NCBI RefSeq assembly: GCF_003268395.1
Contig: NZ_LQXQ01000017.1
Span: forward strand, 18,728-82,727
Length of the DNA: 64,000 nt
Direction of reading: 5' to 3'
Origin: Acinetobacter sp. CFCC 10889
Lineage (GTDB): Bacteria; Pseudomonadota; Gammaproteobacteria; Pseudomonadales; Moraxellaceae
Position 1 is the stretch's first letter. The number at the start of each line of letters is the position of its first letter. A model generated the notes under the pieces. The model saw only the letters and a program-made list of their open reading frames with translations. It was not told the DNA's origin and did not search any database. The translations under genes and the position numbers were made by a program. Below are positions 56,054-64,000 of the stretch, piece after piece.

Positions 56054-56596
56054 ATGAAAAAGTTTTTATGCTTGTCTTTGTTGATGAGTAGTGCCATGGT
56101 TCATGCAGCAGATTGGACACCTGTTTTTAAACCGTTGGAAGAGGGGTGTGTGGGTGATAGCCCAGTTTTATCGAGTATTACTGAGCAATTGATCACATGG
56201 CAGCAACAAAATGATGGTTCAGCACGTCCAATCGTCAGTAAAAATGCCCAACAGGGAAAATATCGTAATGTGCCGCAAAATTATCTCAGAGATATGACAC
56301 CTGCAAGCATTAAAAAAATGAATTTAGGTCAAGATTATCCGAATTATTATACACATATCTATGTTGGCTTAAAAAATGCACAGCTTTATCAGCTTCCAAT
56401 TGATGGTTTTGCTCAATATGTCGATGGTGAAAATGGGGTGTCAGGTAAAATAATTTTATTTAAACCGATGACACCGCAAAATTATAATCGATTGAAAAAA
56501 ATCAAATTTAAGATAGAGCCAGATGTGGAATTTCAAGGCAGTATTCAAAAAGCACCCAATGGGCAAGTTTATTTATGGTGTGACAGCAGTATGTAA
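56054..56596 (+). CDS. Hypothetical secreted protein
   Basis: Unrecognised. A 180-residue protein with a signal peptide (KKFLCLSLLMSSAMVHA). The mature part has two Cys (EGCVGDS and the end YLWCDSSM) that could pair. Sequence such as YPNYYTHIYVGLKNAQLYQL suggests strands. A GTAGGGTGATG ribosome binding site precedes the ATG. It stands alone between the fumarase and pta and is convergent with pta. Confidence 0.65.
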   Translation: MKKFLCLSLLMSSAMVHAADWTPVFKPLEEGCVGDSPVLSSITEQLITWQQQNDGSARPIVSKNAQQGKYRNVPQNYLRDMTPASIKKMNLGQDYPNYYTHIYVGLKNAQLYQLPIDGFAQYVDGENGVSGKIILFKPMTPQNYNRLKKIKFKIEPDVEFQGSIQKAPNGQVYLWCDSSM

Positions 56597-56620
56597 ATAT
56601 GATCAAACATAACGGATAAA

Positions 56621-56655
56621 AAAGACCACCCAATCTGAAAATTGGGTGGTTTGAG
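56621..56655. terminator. Bidirectional terminator
   Basis: Stem accacccaat / attgggtggt with a six-base loop between convergent genes. Confidence 0.85.
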
Positions 56656-56688
56656 TATCAAACTTTGAATGATATTGGAATAAAGAAT

Positions 56689-58827
56689 CTAAGCTTCTTG
56701 TTGCGCAGACTGAATCGCAGTTAAGGCAATGGTAAATACAATATCATCCACCAATGCACCACGAGATAAGTCATTTACAGGTTTATTCAAACCTTGCAAC
56801 ATTGGACCTACACTGACCACATTTGCTGAGCGTTGTACGGCTTTATAGGTAGTATTACCTGTATTTAAATCAGGGAAAATAAACACATTGGCACGACCTG
56901 CAACTTTTGAATCAGGTGCTTTTGATTTACCAACACTTTCAACAGAAGCAGCATCGTACTGTAATGGACCATCAATCAATAAGTCAGGACGGCGTTGTTT
57001 GGCAATCTCAGTTGCTTTTGCAACTTTTTCAACATCTGCCCCCATACCTGATGTTCCTGTAGAGTAAGAAATCATCGCAATACGTGGGTCGATACCAAAT
57101 GCTTTTGCAGAGTCAGCAGACTGAATCGCAATCTCAGCCAATTGTTCCGCATCAGGATCAGGATTGATTGCACAGTCACCATATACATAAACTTCATCAG
57201 GCAACAGCATAAAGAATACTGAAGAAACCAATGAGTAATCAGGTGCTGTTTTGATCAATTGGAACGCAGGACGTACAGTATTCGCTGTAGTATGTACTGC
57301 GCCAGAGACTAAACCATCAACTTGATCAAGTGCAAGCATCATCGTACCAAGTACAACCGTGTCTTGGAGTTGATCACGTGCTTGTAGATCATTCAGTTTG
57401 CCTTTACGCAATTCCACCATTTTTTCGACATATTGTTCACGGATCAAATCTGGATCAATGATTTCCAAGTCATCTGGAAGTTCGATATTACGTGCACGAG
57501 CAACTTCAACGACTGCTTCAGGTTTTGCCAATAAAATACAATGTGCAATACCACGAGATTGACAAATTGCTGCAGCTTGAATAGTACGTGGCTCATCACC
57601 CTCAGGCAGTACGATACGTTTTTTCGCTGCAATTGATTTTTGTACCAATTCATGACGGAAAGCTGATGGTGATAAACGTGGTTGATAGTCGCCATTTAAT
57701 AACAAAACTAACCAGTCGCCATTGATATGACTCGATACAAAACGTGTAACTTGTTCAGCACGTTCAGTATCATCAATAGGAATTTCATTGCTCAGATTTG
57801 AAAGCAATTGCGTGGTTTCAAATGTACTGAGTGGTGTATGTAAAATTGGTAAACCGCTTTTAATGGCAGTTTGACAGAATGCTAACGCAATTGGATTTGG
57901 TTCTTGCTGTTCAGCTAAAACCAAACCTGCTAATGGAATACCATTACTGGTTGCTAAGCTTGCCGCAAGTAAGACATCAATCCGATCTGCTGCACTAATA
58001 ATTAATTCGCCTGCGGTGAATTTTTGTAATTCATGTTCAATGTTTGATGCAACAAGGCTGCTGTGTAAAACACGGCGTGTGTTTGATTTTCCTTCATTGA
58101 TCCAACTTGCTTGAATATGTGCAGCTAAGTCAGAAACACGTGGCACACTCAAAGTGTCACTAAATGGCACTAAACCAATAATCGGTAAATGTTCAGTACC
58201 AATGTGTGAATGTGTACGTTGAATTGCTTGAGTGAATTTTTCAGTTTCTTCAACCAAACGTAAATCTGGTGCATAAGTCACAGGAATCTGTGCTGATTCT
58301 TCAGACAAACCACGGGTACGCATGAACAAGACACCAACATTACGAGTAGATGCAGCACCACCGAAGTTACGCAGTTGTGCTTCTACTTTTTCAGCGGTTT
58401 GTTCAGGTTTTTCAATGTTGGCATTGCTGACAAAAATTACTTTCGCATCTAAAGCTTGAGCAAGTGCAGCATTGAGTTCACTCGCAAAAGAATCACGTGC
58501 AGTCGGTACGATACCTTCAACAATGATAATGTCATGTGTACGTGCAACTTCACGATGTAAACGAACTGCTTCTTCAAGCAATTCGTCCATTTCACCCGCA
58601 TTAAGTAAATGGGTGAGTTGAGTGTATGCAATTGGTTCTACAGTTTCATTTTTAGACACATGACGATACAGTGCTGTCGTACGGTCAGATTCAGCTTTTT
58701 CATCTTGTGAAAAAGGTTTTAAAAATCCAGCTTTTACTCCTTGACAATCCAAAGCGTAAATAAGACCAAGACATGCAGAGGTAAGACCAACGCCTTCACC
58801 CGTAGGAACCAATAAAATTGTTTTCAT
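56689..58827 (-). CDS. pta: Phosphate acetyltransferase
   Basis: A 712-residue three-part enzyme: an N-terminal P-loop-like domain (LVPTGEGVGLTSACLGLIYA), a DRTGG domain in the middle, and the C-terminal catalytic PTA_PTB domain (RIVLPEGDEPRTIQAAAICQ, SYSTGTSGMGADVEKV, ANVFIFPDLNTGN). It interconverts acetyl-CoA with acetyl phosphate. It follows ackA by about 58 bases, forming the usual ackA-pta unit for acetate overflow and uptake. Confidence 0.95.
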   Translation of the reverse strand: MKTILLVPTGEGVGLTSACLGLIYALDCQGVKAGFLKPFSQDEKAESDRTTALYRHVSKNETVEPIAYTQLTHLLNAGEMDELLEEAVRLHREVARTHDIIIVEGIVPTARDSFASELNAALAQALDAKVIFVSNANIEKPEQTAEKVEAQLRNFGGAASTRNVGVLFMRTRGLSEESAQIPVTYAPDLRLVEETEKFTQAIQRTHSHIGTEHLPIIGLVPFSDTLSVPRVSDLAAHIQASWINEGKSNTRRVLHSSLVASNIEHELQKFTAGELIISAADRIDVLLAASLATSNGIPLAGLVLAEQQEPNPIALAFCQTAIKSGLPILHTPLSTFETTQLLSNLSNEIPIDDTERAEQVTRFVSSHINGDWLVLLLNGDYQPRLSPSAFRHELVQKSIAAKKRIVLPEGDEPRTIQAAAICQSRGIAHCILLAKPEAVVEVARARNIELPDDLEIIDPDLIREQYVEKMVELRKGKLNDLQARDQLQDTVVLGTMMLALDQVDGLVSGAVHTTANTVRPAFQLIKTAPDYSLVSSVFFMLLPDEVYVYGDCAINPDPDAEQLAEIAIQSADSAKAFGIDPRIAMISYSTGTSGMGADVEKVAKATEIAKQRRPDLLIDGPLQYDAASVESVGKSKAPDSKVAGRANVFIFPDLNTGNTTYKAVQRSANVVSVGPMLQGLNKPVNDLSRGALVDDIVFTIALTAIQSAQQEA

Positions 58828-58885
58828 ACACTATTCTTAACAAGATTAATCAAAAATAAATTTTAAAATAGAATCCGATGACAGC

Positions 58886-60103
58886 TTAAGCTGTCACGAT
58901 TTCAGCATCAGACTTTTTTGCAGCAGCATTTCCTGCTTGTAATGCAACATGCTCAGTTTCTTTGGCAATACGACCTTCTTCATCAGTTGGCACTACCCAA
59001 ATTTGAGGACCAGTACCTGCATCAATACGACCTTCAGTACCACGTTTTAAACCATCATTATTTTCTTTACTGAGGTTAAAGCCAAAGTGAGGAAGATATG
59101 AAATGGTTTTTTCACGGATATAAGCAGAGTTTTCACCAATACCACCTGTGAAGAACAAGCCATCAATGCGTGGTAAACCACAGCTTAAACCTGCTAAAGA
59201 TTTTGCTAAACGGTAGCAGAATACTTCAATAGCAAGAGTTGCATCTTCATTGCCTTGTTCAGATGCTTCAATCAAAGTACGCATATCATTTGAAAGGTCA
59301 GACAAGCCAAGTAAACCAGATTGGCTATTGAGCATTTTGTCGATTTTGTAAATGTCCCAACCTAAGTTAGATGCAAGGAAGCTATGAATACTTGGATCAA
59401 CATCACCACTACGCGTACCCATAACCACGCCTTCAAGTGGTGTTAAACCCATAGAGGTATCAACAGATTGACCATTCCAAATCGCACAAGTTGAGCTACC
59501 ATTGCCTAAATGTGCTGTGAGCCAACCGCCTTTTTTATAGCTGCCTGCAAGCTCAGAACCACGTTCAGATACATAAGCATGGCTTGTACCGTGGAAGCCA
59601 TAACGGCGTACATTGTGCTCAGTGTATAAAAATTTTGGTAATGCATAACGATATGCATGTGAAGGCATCGTTTGATGGAATGCGGTATCAAACACAGCAA
59701 CTTGTGGTAACTGTGGGAACAGGCGCATGGTTGCATCAATACCTACAAGATGTGCAGGATTGTGCAATGGCGCAAGAGGTGTTGCTTCACGAATGCGTTC
59801 AATAATTTCAGGGGTCAATAACTCAGCTTTGGTTAAAGTACCACCATGAACTACACGGTGACCAATTGCTTGAGGATTGTGGTGAGCTAAACGCTCAAGA
59901 ATGGTTTCCAATGCTTTTTCATGATCAGCATGTGGAATAGATAATTCAAGTTCAGCACCACCTGTGGTAATGCCTTTAATACGTGCATCAACAGAACCTA
60001 AGTTTTCTGCCAAACCAAAGATTCGATCTTTACGGTGCTCTGAAACCAAAGCATATTTAATTGATGAAGATCCGCAGTTAATAACTAATACTGATGTAGA
60101 CAC
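58886..60103 (-). CDS. ackA: Acetate kinase
   Basis: A 405-residue protein of the ASKHA fold. The N-terminus ([15 protein letters not shown]), the central [15 protein letters not shown] and [20 protein letters not shown], and ACK signature [14 protein letters not shown] are all present. It converts acetyl phosphate and ADP to acetate and ATP, and works in reverse for acetate uptake. pta is next. Confidence 0.96.
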   Translation of the reverse strand: MSTSVLVINCGSSSIKYALVSEHRKDRIFGLAENLGSVDARIKGITTGGAELELSIPHADHEKALETILERLAHHNPQAIGHRVVHGGTLTKAELLTPEIIERIREATPLAPLHNPAHLVGIDATMRLFPQLPQVAVFDTAFHQTMPSHAYRYALPKFLYTEHNVRRYGFHGTSHAYVSERGSELAGSYKKGGWLTAHLGNGSSTCAIWNGQSVDTSMGLTPLEGVVMGTRSGDVDPSIHSFLASNLGWDIYKIDKMLNSQSGLLGLSDLSNDMRTLIEASEQGNEDATLAIEVFCYRLAKSLAGLSCGLPRIDGLFFTGGIGENSAYIREKTISYLPHFGFNLSKENNDGLKRGTEGRIDAGTGPQIWVVPTDEEGRIAKETEHVALQAGNAAAKKSDAEIVTA

Positions 60104-60409
60104 GTTTTAATACCCGAAATTGTAATTGATATTCGTCCTGATTGATCTGATTACGCTTTTGTTGGTGCAATTTAGATCAGTAGTGATGTTGTACCATGTG
60201 TTGTTTTTCTGTCCTAGATAGACTTTAGGTGATTAGACTTAAGCACTATCGACCACTTTAAGAATTATAATTAAAATTTATCAGTTGATAGATTTCATTT
60301 ATAAATAAAATATTACGGCTTTACTTCACGATTTAAACTTAAACCATAGCATGAGTTGTATAGAAAATTTGATGCTTTTACGTTTTCTGAAAAAGAATTG
60401 TTTTAAAAA
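60104..60409. other. Non-coding gap upstream of ackA
   Basis: 306 bases, AT-rich. It must carry the ackA promoter; I see no convincing terminator, operator or small gene. Confidence 0.5.
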
Positions 60410-60810
60410 TTATTTCGAATATTTAATTTCCGACCAACGCACCAGTACATAAGCGATCAGTGCAACCATAAAAAACACCAACATCATCCATGCTAAACCT
60501 TGTAAAGTTTCAATTATCGTTCGATAAATCTCTAAAAACCAACGCTCTGAGGTTAATTTTAAAATGATTGGCGCTTTGTCATTGGTATAGGTGATGGGGC
60601 TAATATATTTTTCCATATCATAAATACGAATGCCTGAAGAAGTACCAACCACCATGCCTGCAAATTTGGTGTATTTTGCCCAAGCTGTATGGATCGGATC
60701 ATTGATGATCGTGCCAGAATTGCATTAATCGAATTTGAAAAAATACGCATGACAATAAACGAAACCAGCAATGCCAAGAAAAATGTAATGATGATTAAGG
60801 CATAAAACAT
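60410..60810 (-). pseudogene. Small membrane protein, frameshifted
   Basis: Two frames make one protein of about 133 residues. The first, from 60810, has a membrane anchor (YALIIITFFLALLVSFIVM) and reads to NSINAILAR; the second continues IINDPIHTAWAKYTKFAGMV and ends with a second membrane segment and VRWSEIKYSK at 60410. The break lies at about 60708-60712 (minus strand gcacgatcatc); one added base joins LAR to IIND. I do not recognise a family. The two-helix layout with a soluble middle suggests an inner-membrane protein. Confidence 0.65.
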
Positions 60811-60922
60811 AAAATTTCCTTATCGTGACATAAAGGATTTATTGTAGAAAAGTTAAACGATAGAATTGTGGAGGTTGTTGTAGATTTTTAGCACAGTTTT
60901 GCGATAGAAAATTTTAAAGCAA

Positions 60923-60961
60923 TAAAAAAACTGCATCGCTTTTTAAACGATGCAGTTTTTA
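60923..60961 (-). terminator. Terminator of proA
   Basis: Stem aaaaactgcatcg / cgatgcagttttt, a 13-base perfect match with a loop of nine bases. Confidence 0.88.
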
Positions 60962-60982
60962 TAGAACAAAAGTCATGAATCA

Positions 60983-62248
60983 TTACTGACGAATTTGACC
61001 ATCGCCCAATACGATCCATTTTTGCGAAGTTAAACCTTCTAAACCCACTGGACCACGTGCATGGATTTTATCCGTAGAAATACCAATTTCAGCACCTAAG
61101 CCATATTCAAAACCATCAGCAAAGCGAGTAGAGGCATTAACCATCACCGAGCTTGAGTCGACACGGGTTAAGAACTGACGTGCTAAACTAAAGTTTTCAG
61201 TGATAATCGAATCAGTATGATGTGAACCATATTTATTAATATGATCAATCGCTTCATCAACACCTGAAACGACTTTTACAGCTAAAACTGGACCAAGATA
61301 TTCTTCATACCAATCTTCTTCAGTTGCAGTTTTTACTGATGCACCTAAAATGCGGCGAGTTTCGGCATCACCACGTAGCTCAACTTGCTTTTCAGCATAA
61401 AGTTCTGCAATGAGTGGTAAAAATTCTTCAGCAATTTTTTCATCAACCAGTAAAGTTTCCATGGCATTACAAACACCATAACGATGTGTTTTTGCATTTA
61501 AAGCGATTGGAAGTGCTTTGTGCAAATCTGCTTGTGCTTCAACAAAAACATGGCAATTTCCATCCAAATGTTTGATCACTGGAATGGTGGCTTCATTGGT
61601 AATCAGTTCAACCAAGCCCTTGCCACCACGTGGAACGATGACATCGACATATTCTGACAAGGTAATCAATTGACCTACTGCTGCACGATCTGTGGTGTTG
61701 ACGACTTGTACGCAAGTTTCAGGTAAGCCAACCGTGTTTAAAGCATGCTGAATCGCTGCTGCAATTGCTTGATTTGAATTGAGTGCTTCCGAACCACCAC
61801 GTAAAATAATCGCATTGCCTGATTTGAGTGCAAGAGATGCCGCTTCAAGTGTCACGTTTGGACGAGATTCATAAATCATACCCACAACGCCTAAAGGCAC
61901 ACGCATTTTACCAATCTGAATACCTGTTGGGCGATAAGCCAAATCCGTGATTTCACCGATTGGATCAATCAGTGCAATGACATCTTTTAAACCATCAAGC
62001 ATCGCTTGAAAGCGTTTGGGGTTGAGTTCTAGGCGATCCAGTAGGGCGCTATCTAAGTTTTTTGAGCGACCATTGTCCATATCAATTTTATTTGCAGCTA
62101 AAATTTGCGGTTGGCTATTTTCCAAAGCGGTATAAATAGCAGATAGCGCATTATTTTTTTGCAGTGTAGAAGCACCTGCCAAAAAGCGTGATGCTTGACG
62201 TGCCTGTTGTCCTACAGTTTGCATATACTGTTCAATAGAATCTTGCAT
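60983..62248 (-). CDS. proA: Glutamate-5-semialdehyde dehydrogenase
   Basis: A 421-residue ALDH-fold enzyme. The catalytic Cys is in [35 protein letters not shown] and [13 protein letters not shown] are ProA signatures. It reduces glutamyl-5-phosphate with NADPH in proline synthesis. Length matches E. coli ProA (417). proB is not in the window, so the two are unlinked here. Confidence 0.96.
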   Translation of the reverse strand: MQDSIEQYMQTVGQQARQASRFLAGASTLQKNNALSAIYTALENSQPQILAANKIDMDNGRSKNLDSALLDRLELNPKRFQAMLDGLKDVIALIDPIGEITDLAYRPTGIQIGKMRVPLGVVGMIYESRPNVTLEAASLALKSGNAIILRGGSEALNSNQAIAAAIQHALNTVGLPETCVQVVNTTDRAAVGQLITLSEYVDVIVPRGGKGLVELITNEATIPVIKHLDGNCHVFVEAQADLHKALPIALNAKTHRYGVCNAMETLLVDEKIAEEFLPLIAELYAEKQVELRGDAETRRILGASVKTATEEDWYEEYLGPVLAVKVVSGVDEAIDHINKYGSHHTDSIITENFSLARQFLTRVDSSSVMVNASTRFADGFEYGLGAEIGISTDKIHARGPVGLEGLTSQKWIVLGDGQIRQ

Positions 62249-62562
62249 AGCGTTTTAATTGACCACCTAAAAATTTCCCTTTGATAGTAGCAGTCAATGT
62301 CAAAGCAAGGAAGTCTGATTAGAAAATAAAACAGAAAATGCAAATGAAAACGGATGTTTGTAAATATTTTGCAATGCTTTTCCCCTTTAAATATGATAAG
62401 CGGTCATTTCGGCAATTGCACAGAATTCACATATTTGTATAGAATGAAACCATAAGGACATTGAAATGATACAAAAGTAAGTCTGTATCACGATTTGATA
62501 AAACAACGCGAGCGATAAAAATCTTGCAGACTAAAAGAATAAAGCAAGGATGGAGGAAGGAT
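62249..62562. other. Divergent intergenic region between proA and the hydrolase gene
   Basis: 314 bases. It should hold two promoters; a strong ribosome binding site (GGAGGAAGGAT) ends it before 62563. No gene or clear operator was identified. Confidence 0.5.
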
Positions 62563-63897
62563 ATGAATTCCATTATCCAGATGGACTCAGAATCAAATCA
62601 AAATTTTACAAATTTTGGTTTTTTCGATATTTACAATAAAAATAGCTTCAAACAACCAGCACGGACGACGTGGATTGATGGTTGGAAAATTGAATATATG
62701 GCGATTGCTGATCCAGAGACGATCCATAACACGCCTATTGTAATTATTGGTGGTGCTTTTCAGAACTTTAACTCATATAAATATTGTGTTGAGCAGTTTT
62801 TTGAAAGCGGTCCTGTAATTTTAATTGACCTCCCATCGATGGGAGCAAATCAACAGATTACCAATGTTGATACAGGCTTGTCCGCAGGCACGTTGGAACT
62901 TCCCGATTTATCTCAAATGTTAGGTCAGTGGTTTGACATTATCGGGATTCCAAAAGTTGATGTGGTGGGTATTTCTTTAGGTTCAGTCATCGCCTCTTTT
63001 TTTGTGGAGCAGCGTCCTGAACTGGTAGAGAAAATGATTTTGATGGGTGTTATGCAAAAAACTCGTCAGAGTTGGCGTATGTTACTCGAAGAATCCTTAA
63101 TGTTGATGAAAGAACAACGTATGGATGAGTTTGGTCAGGCGGTGATTTTGTATTTGGTCAATCATGCTAAGCTCGATAAAACTCGGATGTCACCTACAGC
63201 AAAACGCCTTTTCTTTAAGCAGATGGCGCAGTTTTCTGAAACAGAACAAGAACGTTACGAAATTAACTGTAATCGCTTGTTACGTCTGAATAATGTACCT
63301 GTACCACAGTGTGATACCTTAGTGGCATGTGGGCAATATGATAGTTTTACATTGCCCCATGAAAATGCAGCATTTGCTCTGCAATGCCCAGATATGCAAT
63401 TTGCCATGATTGCCAATGCGGATCATGTGCCACAGTTGCAACGCCGTAAAGAAACCATGACTTTGTTTACAACTTATTTAAAAGGTGAGTCGATTCATGG
63501 TTTGGACGGCATTATTAATTTAAGCCGTGAAGATATGCAGAATATGGAACGCCGTGGTGAAGACCGTATTCAGATCCAACAGCCTGCTCGTCAGTTGCGT
63601 CATCGTCATTTGGCACGTGAAATCAATGTACATGTCAATGATGTGAATTATTTTGGGCTTTCGATGACTTTAAGTACAGAGGATGCACAATTTGCAGCAC
63701 AACATACACGTGATTTGGCACTGATTTTAAATGATGAACAAGGCGAATTTGCTATTGAATGTTTGATCTTTGAAACAGGTGACAATCATATTCGTGCTTT
63801 ATTTAAACATGGCAGTTTTGAAAATGCGGATCGTTTACTGCAATTTATCGCAGCAGAACGTGCCATGTCAGAGATTAAAGTCTGTGAAAATGTTTAA
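62563..63897 (+). CDS. Alpha/beta hydrolase with a C-terminal PilZ-like region
   Basis: About 444 residues. The ATG at 62563 has a strong GGAGGAAGGAT site; the frame extends to 62524 without support. The N-terminal about 280 residues are an alpha/beta hydrolase: the oxyanion region VIIGGAFQNFNSY, nucleophile elbow VVGISLGSVIASF, an Asp in LVACGQYDSFT, and the His in IANADHVPQLQR. The C-terminal about 110 residues (RRGEDRIQIQQ, LAREINVHVNDVNYFGLSMT) resemble a PilZ-like barrel, though the exact DxSxxG motif is not kept. Substrate unknown. Confidence 0.7.
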   Translation: MNSIIQMDSESNQNFTNFGFFDIYNKNSFKQPARTTWIDGWKIEYMAIADPETIHNTPIVIIGGAFQNFNSYKYCVEQFFESGPVILIDLPSMGANQQITNVDTGLSAGTLELPDLSQMLGQWFDIIGIPKVDVVGISLGSVIASFFVEQRPELVEKMILMGVMQKTRQSWRMLLEESLMLMKEQRMDEFGQAVILYLVNHAKLDKTRMSPTAKRLFFKQMAQFSETEQERYEINCNRLLRLNNVPVPQCDTLVACGQYDSFTLPHENAAFALQCPDMQFAMIANADHVPQLQRRKETMTLFTTYLKGESIHGLDGIINLSREDMQNMERRGEDRIQIQQPARQLRHRHLAREINVHVNDVNYFGLSMTLSTEDAQFAAQHTRDLALILNDEQGEFAIECLIFETGDNHIRALFKHGSFENADRLLQFIAAERAMSEIKVCENV

Positions 63898-63972
63898 AAT
63901 TTTGAGATGAATAAAAAATCAGTCCGTTGTGACTAATGCTGATCAGTTAAGGATTTTTTGAATCCTCCCCAA

Positions 63973-63993
63973 CCCTCCTTTTCCAAAGGAGGG
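63973..63993. repeat. Hairpin at the right edge of the window
   Basis: Nine-base perfect stem ccctccttt / aaaggaggg with a three-base loop. It may belong to a dispersed Acinetobacter intergenic element or serve as a terminator; it is cut off by the window end. Confidence 0.5.
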
Positions 63994-64000
63994 AGCTTTT

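Overview
The window looks like chromosomal DNA of a gammaproteobacterium of the genus Acinetobacter. The base composition is AT-rich. The gene content fits the genus: tonB-exbB-exbD, a PiuA-type receptor with PiuC, coniferyl-aldehyde dehydrogenase, metX-metW, and tig-clpP-clpX. The species cannot be fixed from the sequence alone. No rRNA, tRNA, CRISPR array, insertion sequence or prophage module was seen.

Layout: 0-9.4 kb holds the C-terminus of a cytosine-5 DNA methyltransferase, a Nudix hydrolase, a predicted anchored metallopeptidase, an HdeD-like membrane protein, an AhpD-like protein, glycerate kinase, a compact UvrD-type helicase, an RRM protein and several small conserved genes. 9.5-15.2 kb holds a YbaL-type cation:proton antiporter, rpmG-rpmB, coniferyl-aldehyde dehydrogenase divergent from a TetR regulator, and purU. 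15.4-17.3 kb is tonB-exbB-exbD, with tonB frameshifted. 17.4-25.5 kb holds msrA, a META lipoprotein, a DUF4105 protein, folA, thyA and lgt; a 3.5 kb accessory cassette (two DUF1963 paralogues, a CHAP/NlpC-like amidase, two paralogous membrane proteins) lies between lgt and thyA. 25.6-30.3 kb holds a TANGO2-like gene, the Tat substrate phoX and tatA-tatB-tatC just upstream of it. 30.4-38.3 kb holds an AEC permease, rdgB, a zinc dehydrogenase, a Sel1 protein, metW, metX (frameshifted) and leuA. 38.6-47.8 kb is an iron-uptake block: an FMN hydroxy-acid dehydrogenase, piuC and three TonB-dependent receptors, each receptor with a Fur-box-like site upstream. 48.1-51.6 kb is tig-clpP-clpX (clpX frameshifted). 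51.7-64 kb holds a DUF2846 lipoprotein (frameshifted), three tandem DUF2059 secreted proteins, class I fumarase, ackA-pta, a frameshifted membrane protein, proA and an alpha/beta hydrolase.

Functional links: the receptors need TonB-ExbB-ExbD for energy, and a Fur-like site also precedes tonB. PhoX has a twin-arginine signal, lies next to the Tat translocase genes, and has a three-repeat Pho box upstream.

The most striking feature of the sequence is six genes broken by one- or two-base indels within 64 kb, including tonB, metX and clpX. Most can be repaired by adding one base at a short homopolymer. This looks more like uncorrected assembly indels than real gene decay. The best candidate for new biology is the amidase/DUF1963/membrane-protein cassette between lgt and thyA, which may be an effector-immunity locus.
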